A stretch of 64,000 nucleotides of DNA from Pseudomonadota bacterium (GTDB taxonomy: Bacteria; Bdellovibrionota; Bdellovibrionia; Bdellovibrionales; JACTMU01): the NCBI GenBank assembly GCA_014584465.1, contig JACTMU010000104.1, positions 1 to 64,000 of the forward strand. Reading direction: 5' to 3'. Under the pieces are notes generated by a model, which was not told the DNA's origin, ran no database searches, and saw only the letters and a program-made list of their open reading frames with translations. The position numbers were made by a program, and so were the translations under genes. Of this stretch, positions 16,561 to 24,760 are shown in pieces (the stretch's first letter is position 1; each line of letters begins with the position of its first letter).

Positions 16561-16776
16561 CTAGCGAGACTCTTGACGCTTCAGATCTTCAGCGTTTTCT
16601 TTCGCGATCTCCAACGCATCTTTGTAGGCCTGAGCTCGAGAGATAGGGTTCCCGGTCTGCATATGCAGATCATAAAGATACTTTGCTTGAGTGAAAGGGT
16701 CGTTGGATTCGTAGGGGTTGCGGGATCGAGAGGATTTTGATTTCTTTGATTTCGAAGGGCCCTTCAGGATTTCCAA
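16561..16776 (-). CDS. Small basic protein, unknown
   Basis: 71 residues from a TTG at 16776 preceded by GGAGAG. The open frame extends upstream into the tRNA gene, where the reading MPRGVQVQVLSRVP is a known artefact of translating tRNA. The N-terminus is lysine/serine-rich (KSKKSKSSRSRN), followed by an amphipathic helix (PFTQAKYLYDLHMQTG) and an acidic helix. Similar short proteins with YLYDLH-type helices occur in host chromosomes, so it may belong to the host side. Moderate to low confidence. Confidence 0.45.
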   Translation of the reverse strand: MEILKGPSKSKKSKSSRSRNPYESNDPFTQAKYLYDLHMQTGNPISRAQAYKDALEIAKENAEDLKRQESR

Positions 16777-16794
16777 CTTCCACTCTCCATCAAG

Positions 16795-16879
16795 TGGTAC
16801 CCGGGACAGGACTTGAACCTGCACACCTCTCGGCACCAGATCCTAAGTCTGGCGTGTCTACCAATTCCACCACCCGGGC
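16795..16879 (-). tRNA. tRNA-Leu (UAG)
   Basis: Read on the minus strand it begins GCCCGGGTGGTGGAATTGG and ends CCCGGGTACCA, with D-arm AATTGGTAGACACG, anticodon stem-loop CCAGA-CTTAGGA-TCTGG (anticodon TAG), long variable arm and T-arm GGTTCAAGTCC. CCA is encoded. The first pair is G1-U72, an unusual wobble that could result from replacement of the 3' end by element DNA. Its 3' end faces the integrase and the element. Confidence 0.95.
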
Positions 16880-17012
16880 AGAAATCGCAGAGGTCCTTCA
16901 TTCATCAAAAAGTTGGTCGACGTGTCTACCAACAAGCGTCAAATTCGTCTACCAATTGATCCAAGCGCATTCTACTAACACGCGAACATCGTTCGCAAAT
17001 CCCAAATCCGCT

Positions 17013-17079
17013 GTCCGCCCGGTAGTCATCTTGTACAAGATCCTAAGTCTAGCGTGTCTGCCAATTTCACCAGGCGGGC
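17013..17079 (-). pseudogene. Degenerate tRNA-Leu copy
   Basis: On the minus strand the 5' half (GCCCGCCTGGTGAAATTGG, then CAGACACG and the loop CTTAGGA) is that of a tRNA-Leu (UAG). The anticodon stem has a mismatch. The variable and T arms are replaced by a short stretch containing the palindrome ATCTTGTACAAGAT (17028-17041). A 3' acceptor GGCGGAC still pairs with the 5' end except one base. It is not a working tRNA; it may be a scar of tRNA-targeted integration. The 16880-17012 stretch between the two copies holds further GTCTACCAA fragments and no gene. Confidence 0.6.
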
Positions 17080-17133
17080 ATATTTTCTTATTTCTATCAA
17101 TTTCGAAGATGAATGTCCATCGTCGAAAATAGA

Positions 17134-17544
17134 CTAAACGTTCTTTTGAGCCTCTTCTGTCGCCTCAAGAAGTTTCTTATAATCGTGGGCGCGTATGAGA
17201 CTTGCAAGCTCCTTTTCTGAATCCATTTCGACGCGCAACAACCAACCTTCGTTCATGGGGTCGTCGTTGAGAATTCCCGGATTGTCCAATATCGTCGTAT
17301 TCACCTCAATGATCGTTCCTGAAATTGGAGCAAAGAGGTCACTTACAGCTTTGACACTTTCCACAACCCCAAAGGGCTCCATCTGTGTGATCTTCTGCCC
17401 CTCCTCTTTGAGTTCTACGTAGACGATCTCACCCAAAGACTCCTGAGCAAATTCTGTGATTCCTATGGTGACCACGTTCTCATCAACCTGAGCCCACTCA
17501 TGATCTTTTGTGTAGTAATTCTCCTCTGGAACGTTGTATCCCAT
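17134..17544 (-). CDS. gcvH: Glycine cleavage system H protein
   Basis: Carries the aminomethyl group from GcvP to GcvT on a lipoyl arm in the cytoplasm. 136 residues from the ATG at 17544, 7 bases after AAGGAG; a GTG at 17550 overlapping the gcvT stop is too near that site. The lipoylated lysine is K65 in ESVKAVSDL, followed by APISG. It follows gcvT directly. No gcvP is in the window. Confidence 0.95.
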   Translation of the reverse strand: MGYNVPEENYYTKDHEWAQVDENVVTIGITEFAQESLGEIVYVELKEEGQKITQMEPFGVVESVKAVSDLFAPISGTIIEVNTTILDNPGILNDDPMNEGWLLRVEMDSEKELASLIRAHDYKKLLEATEEAQKNV

Positions 17545-17546
17545 AT

Positions 17547-18644
17547 TCACTCTCCTTTTTGATGAACAAAGGGTGTCTTAACCACGGTCGCCTTGGCAAT
17601 CCGGCCTCGAATGTTTACCCCAATCGATGTTCCCTGTTTGGCCAATGAGGCGTCAATATAGCCTATGCCAATCGCTTCATCAAGCGATGGCGAATGGGTG
17701 CCACTTGTGACCCAGCCGATTTCTAAACCCTCCATCGAGCAGAGTCGATAGTCGTGCCGCGGGATCCCCTTATCAACCATTTTAAATCCGACAAGGCGTC
17801 TCTTCAACCCTAGCTCCTTCGTGCGCAAAATCGACTCTTTGCCAATGAACTCCTTATGGGGTTTGACTACCCAACCAAGGCCCGCTTCATAGGGGTTGGT
17901 CTGATCCGTCAACTCATGTCCGTAGAGACAGTAGGCCATCTCAAGACGAAGTGTGTCGCGAGCCCCGAGTCCGATTGGAGCAACCTCGTAGGACTTTCCA
18001 GTCTGAAGAAGCTCCTGCCACAATGCCACCGCGGTTTGTTTAGGAACAAAAACTTCGCAACCTCTTTCGCCCGTGTAGCCTGTAGTTGCAATGACGATCG
18101 GCTCACCTTGAAAGGTTCTCTCAAGAAAACGAAATGGGGGAAGATCCATTGGAACATCCAGGAGATCATTCAGTAAGCGAGGCGCCAGTGGCCCCTGCAC
18201 TGCGATTTGAGCCCACCGATCACTTTCGTTCTCAATGGAGGCTGCACCCACATTGTTGGAAACCACCCACTTGTAATCTTTATCAATGTTTGAGGCATTG
18301 ACACAGAGGAGATACTCCTCTCCCTCTCGAAAACAGTAGACAATGAGGTCATCGATGACCCCTCCCTCTGGATTGGTCAAAAGGGTGTAGTGAGCTTCAC
18401 CCGGGCGAAGTTTTGAGACGTCATTGCTCGTGATCCACTGGAGTGTCTTAAGGGAACCCGATCCCCTCACCCAAATCTCACCCATATGGGATACATCAAA
18501 CAAGCCGACGGCTCTTCGAACTGCAAGATGCTCGGGACGAAGCCCCTCAAACTGCACAGGCATCGACCAACCCGCAAATTCCACCATCTTGGCGCCAAGC
18601 CGGATGTGCTCGCCATGCAACGGCGTCTGTTTTAACTCACTCAT
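17547..18644 (-). CDS. gcvT: Aminomethyltransferase, glycine cleavage T protein
   Basis: Releases ammonia from the H-protein aminomethyl group and forms 5,10-methylene-THF. 365 residues from the ATG at 18644 (GGAAGG in front), the usual family size. Recognised by TPLHGEHIRLGAKMVEFAGW at the start, then FDVSHMGEI, TGYTGERGCEVF, and GLGARDTLRLEMAYCLYGH. It forms an operon with gcvH (2-base gap). Its product feeds the folate pool used by folD upstream. I saw no glycine riboswitch in the 165 bases upstream. Confidence 0.95.
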   Translation of the reverse strand: MSELKQTPLHGEHIRLGAKMVEFAGWSMPVQFEGLRPEHLAVRRAVGLFDVSHMGEIWVRGSGSLKTLQWITSNDVSKLRPGEAHYTLLTNPEGGVIDDLIVYCFREGEEYLLCVNASNIDKDYKWVVSNNVGAASIENESDRWAQIAVQGPLAPRLLNDLLDVPMDLPPFRFLERTFQGEPIVIATTGYTGERGCEVFVPKQTAVALWQELLQTGKSYEVAPIGLGARDTLRLEMAYCLYGHELTDQTNPYEAGLGWVVKPHKEFIGKESILRTKELGLKRRLVGFKMVDKGIPRHDYRLCSMEGLEIGWVTSGTHSPSLDEAIGIGYIDASLAKQGTSIGVNIRGRIAKATVVKTPFVHQKGE

Positions 18645-18809
18645 AATGGAACCCTTCCAACCCGGATCTGGCAACAACATTGAGGATCTTTATCTCCAGT
18701 TCTAATTTCAAATCCAGATTCCAACTGATTTTTTAGAAGCCCAAAATCCAACAAAAATGGTTAAAATGCAATGAGGCAGTTCACATTGAACCACGCGTGA
18801 CCAAAATGC

Positions 18810-19676
18810 TCAGAATCCTGGAAGACATCGCAACTCAGCAAGATGGGTCGTATTTTCCAAAAGCATAGTGATCGTCATGGGGCCAACTCCGCCAGGAACG
18901 GGTGTTGCCGCGTAAGCCCAATCCTCAAGCTCTTCGGAGCGAACATCTCCACATAGGCGCGCTGGGCTTCCCACGGGACTTCGATGGATTCCAACATCCA
19001 CCACCACTGATCCCTGCTTAAACATATTCCGACCAAATTCTCGAGGTCGTCCAGTGGCAACGACCACAATGTCTGCCTCACGTGTGTGGGCCTCCAAATC
19101 CTGTGTCTTCGAATGACAAATGGTGACCGTTGCATGGGCCTCAAGAAGCAACTGAGCCATCGGTTTACCCACAATTTGACTGCGTCCAACAACCACAGCG
19201 CGCTTCCCCATCAATGCAATCTCATAGTGAGCAAATATCTTGATTATGCCATGCGGCGTGCACGGGATCACCCTTGGCCTCCCCCCCCAAAGAAGTCCCA
19301 AATTTTCCGGACAAAGACCATCGGCATCTTTTGCTGGATCTAATGCCGCCAGGATTCGTTCTGTATTGAGGTGGGGAGGAAGCGGGAGCTGAACCAATAT
19401 GGCATCCACCTGAGGGTCTCCATTGAGCTTCTCAATGAGGGTCAGAAGCTCTGTCTCAGCAACGGTATTTTCCAAGTTGTAGCGAAAGGAGCAGATTCCA
19501 ACTTCACCACAGGCCTTTTCCTTATTGCGAACGTAGACCTGACTGGCAGGATCGTCACCAACAAGCACCACGGCAAGTCCTGGGGCCCTATTGGCTTGCT
19601 TGGAAAACTCTGTAATCCTTTCCACCAAAATCTTACGATGAAAAAACGCCACTTTCTTCCCGTCAAGTAAAAGCAC
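18810..19676 (-). CDS. folD: Methylenetetrahydrofolate dehydrogenase/cyclohydrolase
   Basis: Bifunctional cytoplasmic enzyme converting 5,10-methylene-THF to 10-formyl-THF. 288 residues from a GTG with GGGAGG in front. Catalytic Y48 and K52 lie in QVYVRNKEKAC. Also seen are VQLPLPPHLN, the NADP fold VVGRSQIVGKPMAQLL and the C-terminal signature TPVPGGVGPMTITMLLENT. Oriented like gcvT-gcvH but separated from them by 165 bases, so probably a separate transcript. Confidence 0.95.
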   Translation of the reverse strand: MLLLDGKKVAFFHRKILVERITEFSKQANRAPGLAVVLVGDDPASQVYVRNKEKACGEVGICSFRYNLENTVAETELLTLIEKLNGDPQVDAILVQLPLPPHLNTERILAALDPAKDADGLCPENLGLLWGGRPRVIPCTPHGIIKIFAHYEIALMGKRAVVVGRSQIVGKPMAQLLLEAHATVTICHSKTQDLEAHTREADIVVVATGRPREFGRNMFKQGSVVVDVGIHRSPVGSPARLCGDVRSEELEDWAYAATPVPGGVGPMTITMLLENTTHLAELRCLPGF

Positions 19677-19995
19677 GAAACCTCCCTCAGATTAGAGCTG
19701 TTTATCTAGTGCTTGGCGCGAAACCTGCTTTCGAGTGAATTTGCATAAGTTTTTCTTATACCGAGGCGGGCCGACGAAGGGCTAGCCAGAGGCGCTAACT
19801 CGAGGGCACTATCTAGTCTATAGGACCATTTCTCGTAAAAATCCAATAAACTTCCGTCCTTTGAAGAGCTGAGCGCCATTCTTGACTCAGCATCTAAAGA
19901 TACTTATAGTCCCACGTAGGTTCGGTTGAATCGTGATCGTCTGCCGCAGATCTGGCCCAGCTCTGGGCGGACCGATGATGCAAGGGGGAGATTGA
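19677..19995. other. Intergenic region between folD and the pilus locus
   Basis: 319 bases without a gene. It holds the pilus promoter at 19882-19910 and, in its leader, a perfect hairpin GCCCAG-CT-CTGGGC near 19948-19961. The folD side has no clear promoter to my eye. Confidence 0.6.
19882..19910 (+). promoter_or_regulatory. Sigma-70-type promoter of the pilus locus
   Basis: TTGACT (19882-19887), a 17-base spacer, then TATAGT (19905-19910): one mismatch in each hexamer from consensus. The predicted transcript would start about 80 bases before the gene at 19996. Confidence 0.7.
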
Positions 19996-20205
19996 GTGAA
20001 CAAAGTTAAGTTGTCCAAAGATGGAAGTTCTATTGATTTCTCGCAATCGGATCAACTCCCTAATTCGCTTAAGAAATTTCGACAAAGCCCTGAAATCGAG
20101 GGGCTTTACCGATTCATTCACGAAAATGATCTTCAGCGAGAGGCTTTTGAGATCATTGATGAGCTCTTGCAGAAGCGGCAAATGGCTCGCAGTTCCAAAA
20201 AGTAG
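19996..20205 (+). CDS. Small conserved-looking protein heading the pilus locus
   Basis: 69 residues from a GTG preceded by GGGGGAGA. The sequence is helical and charged (SLKKFRQSPEIEGLYRFI, then ENDLQREAFEIIDELLQKR). No family known to me; no signal peptide. It is the first gene after the 19882 promoter, but 247 bases separate it from the pilin gene, so it may be a separate unit. That gap holds only a small AAGGAG/CTCCTT hairpin near 20344. Confidence 0.6.
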   Translation: MNKVKLSKDGSSIDFSQSDQLPNSLKKFRQSPEIEGLYRFIHENDLQREAFEIIDELLQKRQMARSSKK

Positions 20206-20452
20206 TGATTGGCGCGAAGTCGTCACTAGCTTGAAGACTCCTCTTGTTCCTCTGATGAATGAACCATTTTATCGATCCTATCCCCAAAGCGATCGAATTA
20301 CGGACCATTTTTTCTTAGATGGCCTCTCCTTCCCATTGGCCTAAGGAGCCTCCTTGCACAACAACTCTTTTTGTCGATGCAATGGGGTTCAACTGCAGCC
20401 CGAGTGCATGTGTTGAAGAACTTGGAAAATGGATAGGACCCAAGGAGGCAAA

Positions 20453-20704
20453 ATGAGAAAAGAGGCCAATCTAAAAAATGACCGTGGCCAGGGATTGATC
20501 GAATATCTGATCATCGTGGCAATCGTCGGAGTTGCCACCATGGGAATCATTCGAATCTTGGGCCAGACTCTCTCTGCCAAGTTCACCAGTGTAACTTATG
20601 CACTTCAAGGACGTTCGAAATCGGTGGCTCCATCAGAAATTCGAGAAACCCACTACAAACAGAAGGATCTGAGCGACTTTTTTCAGGGTGCCGGTCAGAA
20701 GTAG
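20453..20704 (+). CDS. Flp/Tad-type pilin
   Basis: Major subunit candidate of a Flp pilus. 83 residues with AAGGAGG in front of the ATG. The class III prepilin signature is clear: cleavage after G12, glutamate at +5 and tyrosine at +6 (G-QGLIEY), followed by the hydrophobic helix LIIVAIVGVATMGIIRILG. Longer C-terminal tail than the smallest Flp pilins, ending DLSDFFQGAGQK. Followed 8 bases later by the TadE-like gene. Confidence 0.85.
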   Translation: MRKEANLKNDRGQGLIEYLIIVAIVGVATMGIIRILGQTLSAKFTSVTYALQGRSKSVAPSEIRETHYKQKDLSDFFQGAGQK

Positions 20705-20712
20705 GGTGCCTC

Positions 20713-21087
20713 ATGAATCCAAATGGTCCCAGAAAAACCAAAGAGAGGGGAACTGCCTTGGTGGAAGGAGTCATTGCCTTACTTGGACTGATGATCGCAA
20801 TTCCATCGGTACTGATCGCCATACTCTATCTCTCATCATCTCTTTGGCTCGACCACTGCCTTTACGAAGGTCTCATTTGTGCTGCAGAGAAATCCATATC
20901 TTCCAACTGTCGACTTCGTACTGAGCGCTGCTTTAAGGATATCTTTCCCTTTTCCACAAAGTTTTCCATACGACTTCATCCGTTGGGCAACCGAAAAGTA
21001 AGCGGCTCTGCGGAAGTCAAGCTGACCGAGCAGATAAAAATTCGCTCCAAAGAACTCCTCACTTTGCCACGAGGAAGCACCCTATGA
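20713..21087 (+). CDS. TadE-like pseudopilin
   Basis: 124 residues. After a short basic leader the prepilin site G-TALVE (glutamate at +5) leads into a hydrophobic helix GVIALLGLMIAIPSVLIAIL. The extracellular part has three cysteines (CAAEK, NCRL, RCFK), suiting a periplasmic disulfide-bonded pseudopilin. It overlaps the next gene by 4 bases. Confidence 0.7.
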   Translation: MNPNGPRKTKERGTALVEGVIALLGLMIAIPSVLIAILYLSSSLWLDHCLYEGLICAAEKSISSNCRLRTERCFKDIFPFSTKFSIRLHPLGNRKVSGSAEVKLTEQIKIRSKELLTLPRGSTL

Positions 21088-21797
21088 CTGAAAAAGGGTT
21101 TGGCGTGGTTGGCCTTCTCATTCTACTTCCGATGTTGCTTGCAGGGCTCATGACTCTGGTTGGAGCATGCACACTTGTCGCCTACTATGCTGAAAGTCAC
21201 CACCTTTGCCGAAAGACTCTTCTGGAGATCCAAATTAAGATGGCAGATAAGGTCAATGAACTCCTAAGTCTCAATCCAAAAGCTGAAAGACTTCGCAAAG
21301 AGGAAAAGACAGCTCGTAGAGCCGTTCAAGTTGCATTTCTACCACCGTTGAAGGCGGCAGCAATAGCTTATTGGCTAAGTGTGATCGCTCGCCAAACTCA
21401 ACTGAGAAGCAGACAGTTCAAGATCATTGAAAATTCTCAACGCGAGGCCCGTCAAATTCTACATCAGCTCAAGAGGGAGCTTCAAACAAAGCACTCGTGG
21501 CTCCAAATGGGTGAAGGGGTCTTTAGAGAGATTGCCCATGTAAGATCAGGATCCATCAAACTCCTTGTCTACCCGACACCCGTCTCATCTCTCTCACCCA
21601 ATTACAACACAGCTCCTCTCTTCTCAAAACTTCAGTCTCTAGATGTTCAATGGTCGTGGGATATACACAAGATACTGCCTCGTTGGATTCTCGGTCACGT
21701 GGGGGAGGCCCCCAAGTTTCAAGGCCAGTGCTCATCCACTCTTGTGCAAAGGAAAGGGAAATGGGTCGCAACTCTCGGAAAGGACAAATTCTTCTAG
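21084..21797 (+). CDS. TadG-like pilus assembly protein
   Basis: 237 residues: an N-terminal membrane helix (VVGLLILLPMLLAGLMTLVG), then a long helical periplasmic domain and a C-terminal beta-like segment. Position after the TadE-like gene and topology suggest a TadF/TadG-type minor pseudopilin; the prepilin glutamate is missing (GFGVVGLL). Sequence similarity is not strong enough to be sure. Translationally coupled to 20713. Confidence 0.55.
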   Translation: MTEKGFGVVGLLILLPMLLAGLMTLVGACTLVAYYAESHHLCRKTLLEIQIKMADKVNELLSLNPKAERLRKEEKTARRAVQVAFLPPLKAAAIAYWLSVIARQTQLRSRQFKIIENSQREARQILHQLKRELQTKHSWLQMGEGVFREIAHVRSGSIKLLVYPTPVSSLSPNYNTAPLFSKLQSLDVQWSWDIHKILPRWILGHVGEAPKFQGQCSSTLVQRKGKWVATLGKDKFF

Positions 21798-21910
21798 AAC
21801 TCCTTTTGATGACGGGAATAGCCATCTTGATCTTTACTATGGCCGTAACCATTACAAAGGACTCGAAGAAGAAACAGCGTCAACATCGTTTTAAGGAGAA
21901 GTATGATTAA
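21761..21910 (+). CDS. Tiny prepilin-like protein (49 residues)
   Basis: Starts at ATG 21761 with GGAAAGGGAA in front, overlapping the TadG-like gene by 37 bases in another frame. A short basic leader MGRNSRKG is followed by QILLE (glutamate at +5) and one hydrophobic helix (LLLMTGIAILIFTMAVTIT), ending in a very basic tail. It is the third class III prepilin-type protein of the cluster and probably a minor pilin or an assembly peptide. Confidence 0.65.
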   Translation: MGRNSRKGQILLELLLMTGIAILIFTMAVTITKDSKKKQRQHRFKEKYD

Positions 21911-22406
21911 ATCTTCAAAGACTGGAATTATAGGTATTGTTGTGGCTGCCGCGGCACTGACCATCGTATGGGGACGCTCTTGCAATCAAGAACAGAAGAG
22001 TGACGATCCAAAGACCCTCAGAGACATCTCCACCCACATTCCAGAGGGCTTTGTGCTCGTCCCAATTGAAGTTCAAAACTATGAGGCGTTGGATGCCATT
22101 TTGGGTGACTATGGAGTGGTGGATCTGCTCTCAGTGCCATCCAATCCCAACCAACTCGCTGAAACACTTGCAAAAAATGTACGCATTCTTCGTGCACCTC
22201 TAGATCCAAAACAGTTTGCGGTTCTCGCACCCCAGGATCAATCACCTCGACTCGTTCGCTACAATGGCCCCCTTTTTGCGGTTCTTAACAACCCAAAACG
22301 AAATGGAACAGAGTTTCTATCCAAAAGAAAACAATCCAAGAAAGCTCGAACCATCTATATGGACATGGCGGATGAAGATACAAAAAAGCGTGAGGAGGAT
22401 CTGTGA
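21903..22406 (+). CDS. cpaB: CpaB/RcpC-like pilus assembly protein
   Basis: 167 residues. An N-terminal anchor (GIIGIVVAAAALTIVWG) is followed by a periplasmic part. EGFVLVPIEVQNYEAL ... GDYGVVDLLSVP is the typical CpaB C-terminal stretch that in the family reads as G...VDV. The SAF domain usual in the N-terminal half seems missing or reduced (family ~260-300 residues), so it is a short form. The family supports secretin function at the Flp pilus. Overlaps both neighbours. Confidence 0.6.
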   Translation: MIKSSKTGIIGIVVAAAALTIVWGRSCNQEQKSDDPKTLRDISTHIPEGFVLVPIEVQNYEALDAILGDYGVVDLLSVPSNPNQLAETLAKNVRILRAPLDPKQFAVLAPQDQSPRLVRYNGPLFAVLNNPKRNGTEFLSKRKQSKKARTIYMDMADEDTKKREEDL

Positions 22407-23428
22407 GCCGTATCGAAAAAAGAGACAAAGGACGAAGACAAGTTTTAAAAGGACTATCTATCCCGATTTTCATGCTCTCCCTCACCACCGCATGGGGAAA
22501 TGAGATCATGATCCGCCCCGAAGGAACCTCTCGCTCCATCTTTGAGGCATCAATCGATGCAAATAGCCAGTGGGAGACTCTTGCCAAAAACTACGTTCGA
22601 ACACGACCAAGCCCCGTCAAGAAGGAACTTCTACTGCAGTTGTTCAAAGATGCAAAAATGGCATCACTTGAAAGCTCAAAAGAGGGGAGAACAAAATTTT
22701 CCCTGGTTGTCGAAGAAGTTTTAAATGATGATTGGGATGAGCCTTCACGAGAGATCCTGTTCTATTCGTTCCTCTACCTAGCTCTCCACAGTGTCGACAC
22801 TTCAGAACAGACACTCTGGTACGGAAAATCACTGCCGTTTTACACTGCAAATGTATTTAAGTTTTTTCCCAAAAAGGTCCAAACTCAAGTTGATCATCTC
22901 CTTACCCAAGCTAAAACAAAGCAACTCCTCTGGAAACCCTATGACCATTTGAGTGACTACGAATGGATCATCCTTGACGGCAAAGCAGTTTCAAACGACT
23001 TCGGACGAGAGATCCCCATTCTTGCAGGACTGCATCGCGTAACTTTGATCTCCAATGTCTATCCAAAATGGACGGGCGTCCTTCGGCACGAAGAATTTCA
23101 GAATCTCTATTTTAAAGAGAGACGCCCCTTTGCCCGCGGCTCATGCAGTGACCATGAGATTCTCCATCTTCCCGAAAATCCTGAAAACTTGTCACTCCTG
23201 TTTGACCCGAACTGCATCCTTAAGGGAGAGAGCTTACGGGGAAAATGGGCGGTTGCCGATCAACCCATTGCCTACGCAGAGACACTTCGAAACGACAAAT
23301 CCGAATCCTCAAGTTTTTCCAAAAACAAGTTTTGGAGCTACGCTGTGGTTGGAGCTCTTGTTCTAGGAGCCGCATTTCTTCACTATCAAAATTCAAGTCA
23401 AACCACCACAACCATCATTAGAAGATAG
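22403..23428 (+). CDS. Exported pilus-cluster protein of unknown function
   Basis: 341 residues from a GTG with GAGGAGG in front and a GTGA overlap to cpaB. The start KRDKGRRQVLKGLSIPIFML has a twin-arginine look (RRQVLK) followed by a hydrophobic stretch, so Tat export is possible. Near the C-terminus is a transmembrane helix (SYAVVGALVLGAAFLHY) before a threonine-rich end. The middle part contains DYEWIILDGKAVSND and HRVTLIS, possibly a PEGA-like fold. No family recognised. Confidence 0.6.
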   Translation: MSRIEKRDKGRRQVLKGLSIPIFMLSLTTAWGNEIMIRPEGTSRSIFEASIDANSQWETLAKNYVRTRPSPVKKELLLQLFKDAKMASLESSKEGRTKFSLVVEEVLNDDWDEPSREILFYSFLYLALHSVDTSEQTLWYGKSLPFYTANVFKFFPKKVQTQVDHLLTQAKTKQLLWKPYDHLSDYEWIILDGKAVSNDFGREIPILAGLHRVTLISNVYPKWTGVLRHEEFQNLYFKERRPFARGSCSDHEILHLPENPENLSLLFDPNCILKGESLRGKWAVADQPIAYAETLRNDKSESSSFSKNKFWSYAVVGALVLGAAFLHYQNSSQTTTTIIRR

Positions 23429-23456
23429 GGTTGGAATCAGGCCTTTGGTCCAATCC
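23428..23456 (+). terminator. Hairpin after the pilus sub-operon
   Basis: GGGTTGGA (23428-23435) pairs with TCCAATCC (23449-23456), one G-T pair; only TAAATT follows, so a weak terminator. Confidence 0.45.
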
Positions 23457-23545
23457 TAAATTCATAGAAATAATGGGAAGATATACCCATAGCGATCAAG
23501 TTTGACCACCTTGCACCAGCCACTGGATGGGGGAGCTGCCAACTC

Positions 23546-24670
23546 ATGAAACCAGCCATACTTTGTGTGGACGATGAAGCCGATATCGTAGCTTCCTTAG
23601 AGCGTCTTTTTCGAAAGAAATATGATGTTCACAAAGCTCATTCGGGCTCTGAGGCGCTGTCGGTGCTCAAATCGCACAGGCAGATCTGTGTGATCATCAC
23701 AGACCAGAGAATGCCCCAAATGTCGGGCGTTGAGTTCTTAGAAAAATCTCTAGAATCACACCCCGATGCCGTGCGAATCCTTCTGACTGGTTACACAGAT
23801 ATAGATTCCATCATCGATGCAATCAACTCTGGACAGGTGTATCGATACGTCACAAAGCCATGGGATCCCGTAGATCTCTCAAATGCAGTAGATCGTGCGG
23901 TTGAAAAGTATGATCTTCAAATCGCACTGAAAGAAAAAAATAGGGCACTCGAGGCGGCCTTAGCTGAACTCCGAACCCTCGATTCCGCAAAGAATCAGTT
24001 TATGATGTTGATCAATCATGAACTCAAGACACCTTTGACCAGCATGCTCAGCTACATTGAGCTTCTCTATGAAGTTCACTTGAACGAAGAGCAGAGAAAA
24101 TACCTCGATCGCGTCCGACAGTCCGGCGAACGCATTCACGAGATCATACTGACTGTATTGGATCTCATCTCTGCAGAGACTGGGCAGTTAAAAGTGGAGA
24201 TCTCTGATTGCAGTTGGCCGGAGGTGTGGACTCTCAGTGAAACAGTGCGAAACCTTGCTCTTCAGAAAAACATCCGAGTTGCAACCAACATAGAAGTTGA
24301 AAGAGTTCATGTGGACCGTAAGATTCTCAACCGAGTTCTAGAGGCTTTGGTTCAAAATGCAATCAAATTTGGAAATCCCAACAGTCTGGTCACTCTCAAA
24401 GTGATGCGAAAAGATGGTTCCGAATTGCAAGTGTCAGTGCAAAATGAGTCCACTCAAGATTTGTCCGAAAGCAACATTAAAAAGATACTAAAGCCCTTTA
24501 CTCTTTTGGAAGAGGTTCTCCACCATTCGACCGGTTTGGGTCTAGGACTTCCTCTATCTCAGGCCCTTCTCAAACGACATGGCTCCCAACTTCACATCCA
24601 CAAACGCGGCGAAAAGGTTGAGGTTTCATTCAGTCTCCCGGACTCATCTTCGAAGATCGGAACCACCTAG
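23546..24670 (+). CDS. Receiver-histidine kinase hybrid
   Basis: 374 residues. A receiver domain (1-120) has the phosphorylatable D53 in ITDQRMP and K104 in YVTKPW. A coiled linker leads to HisKA with H158 in NHELKTPLTS and a HATPase_c domain (LEALVQNAIKFG, then STGLGLGLPLSQALLKRHG). There is no membrane segment, so it is cytoplasmic: the receiver probably takes phosphate from another kinase and controls the C-terminal kinase. Lying between the pilus sub-operons, it may link pilus activity to a signal; that is inference. Confidence 0.88.
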   Translation: MKPAILCVDDEADIVASLERLFRKKYDVHKAHSGSEALSVLKSHRQICVIITDQRMPQMSGVEFLEKSLESHPDAVRILLTGYTDIDSIIDAINSGQVYRYVTKPWDPVDLSNAVDRAVEKYDLQIALKEKNRALEAALAELRTLDSAKNQFMMLINHELKTPLTSMLSYIELLYEVHLNEEQRKYLDRVRQSGERIHEIILTVLDLISAETGQLKVEISDCSWPEVWTLSETVRNLALQKNIRVATNIEVERVHVDRKILNRVLEALVQNAIKFGNPNSLVTLKVMRKDGSELQVSVQNESTQDLSESNIKKILKPFTLLEEVLHHSTGLGLGLPLSQALLKRHGSQLHIHKRGEKVEVSFSLPDSSSKIGTT

Positions 24671-24760
24671 AATCACATTCAAATAGGTCTGCGTTCACAA
24701 AACATGAGATCTTGCAGTTGAGATAGAACCCTGGAAGGGGAGCCAACCGCTGAGGTACCT

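Noticed and set aside
16777-16836. Upstream extension of the small gene at 16561 into the tRNA
   Set aside because: It translates the tRNA 3' half, a common artefact; a TTG with a ribosome site lies outside the tRNA.
18645-18809. Glycine riboswitch before gcvT
   Set aside because: No conserved GGAGAG or CGCCGAAGG-type core seen on the minus strand.
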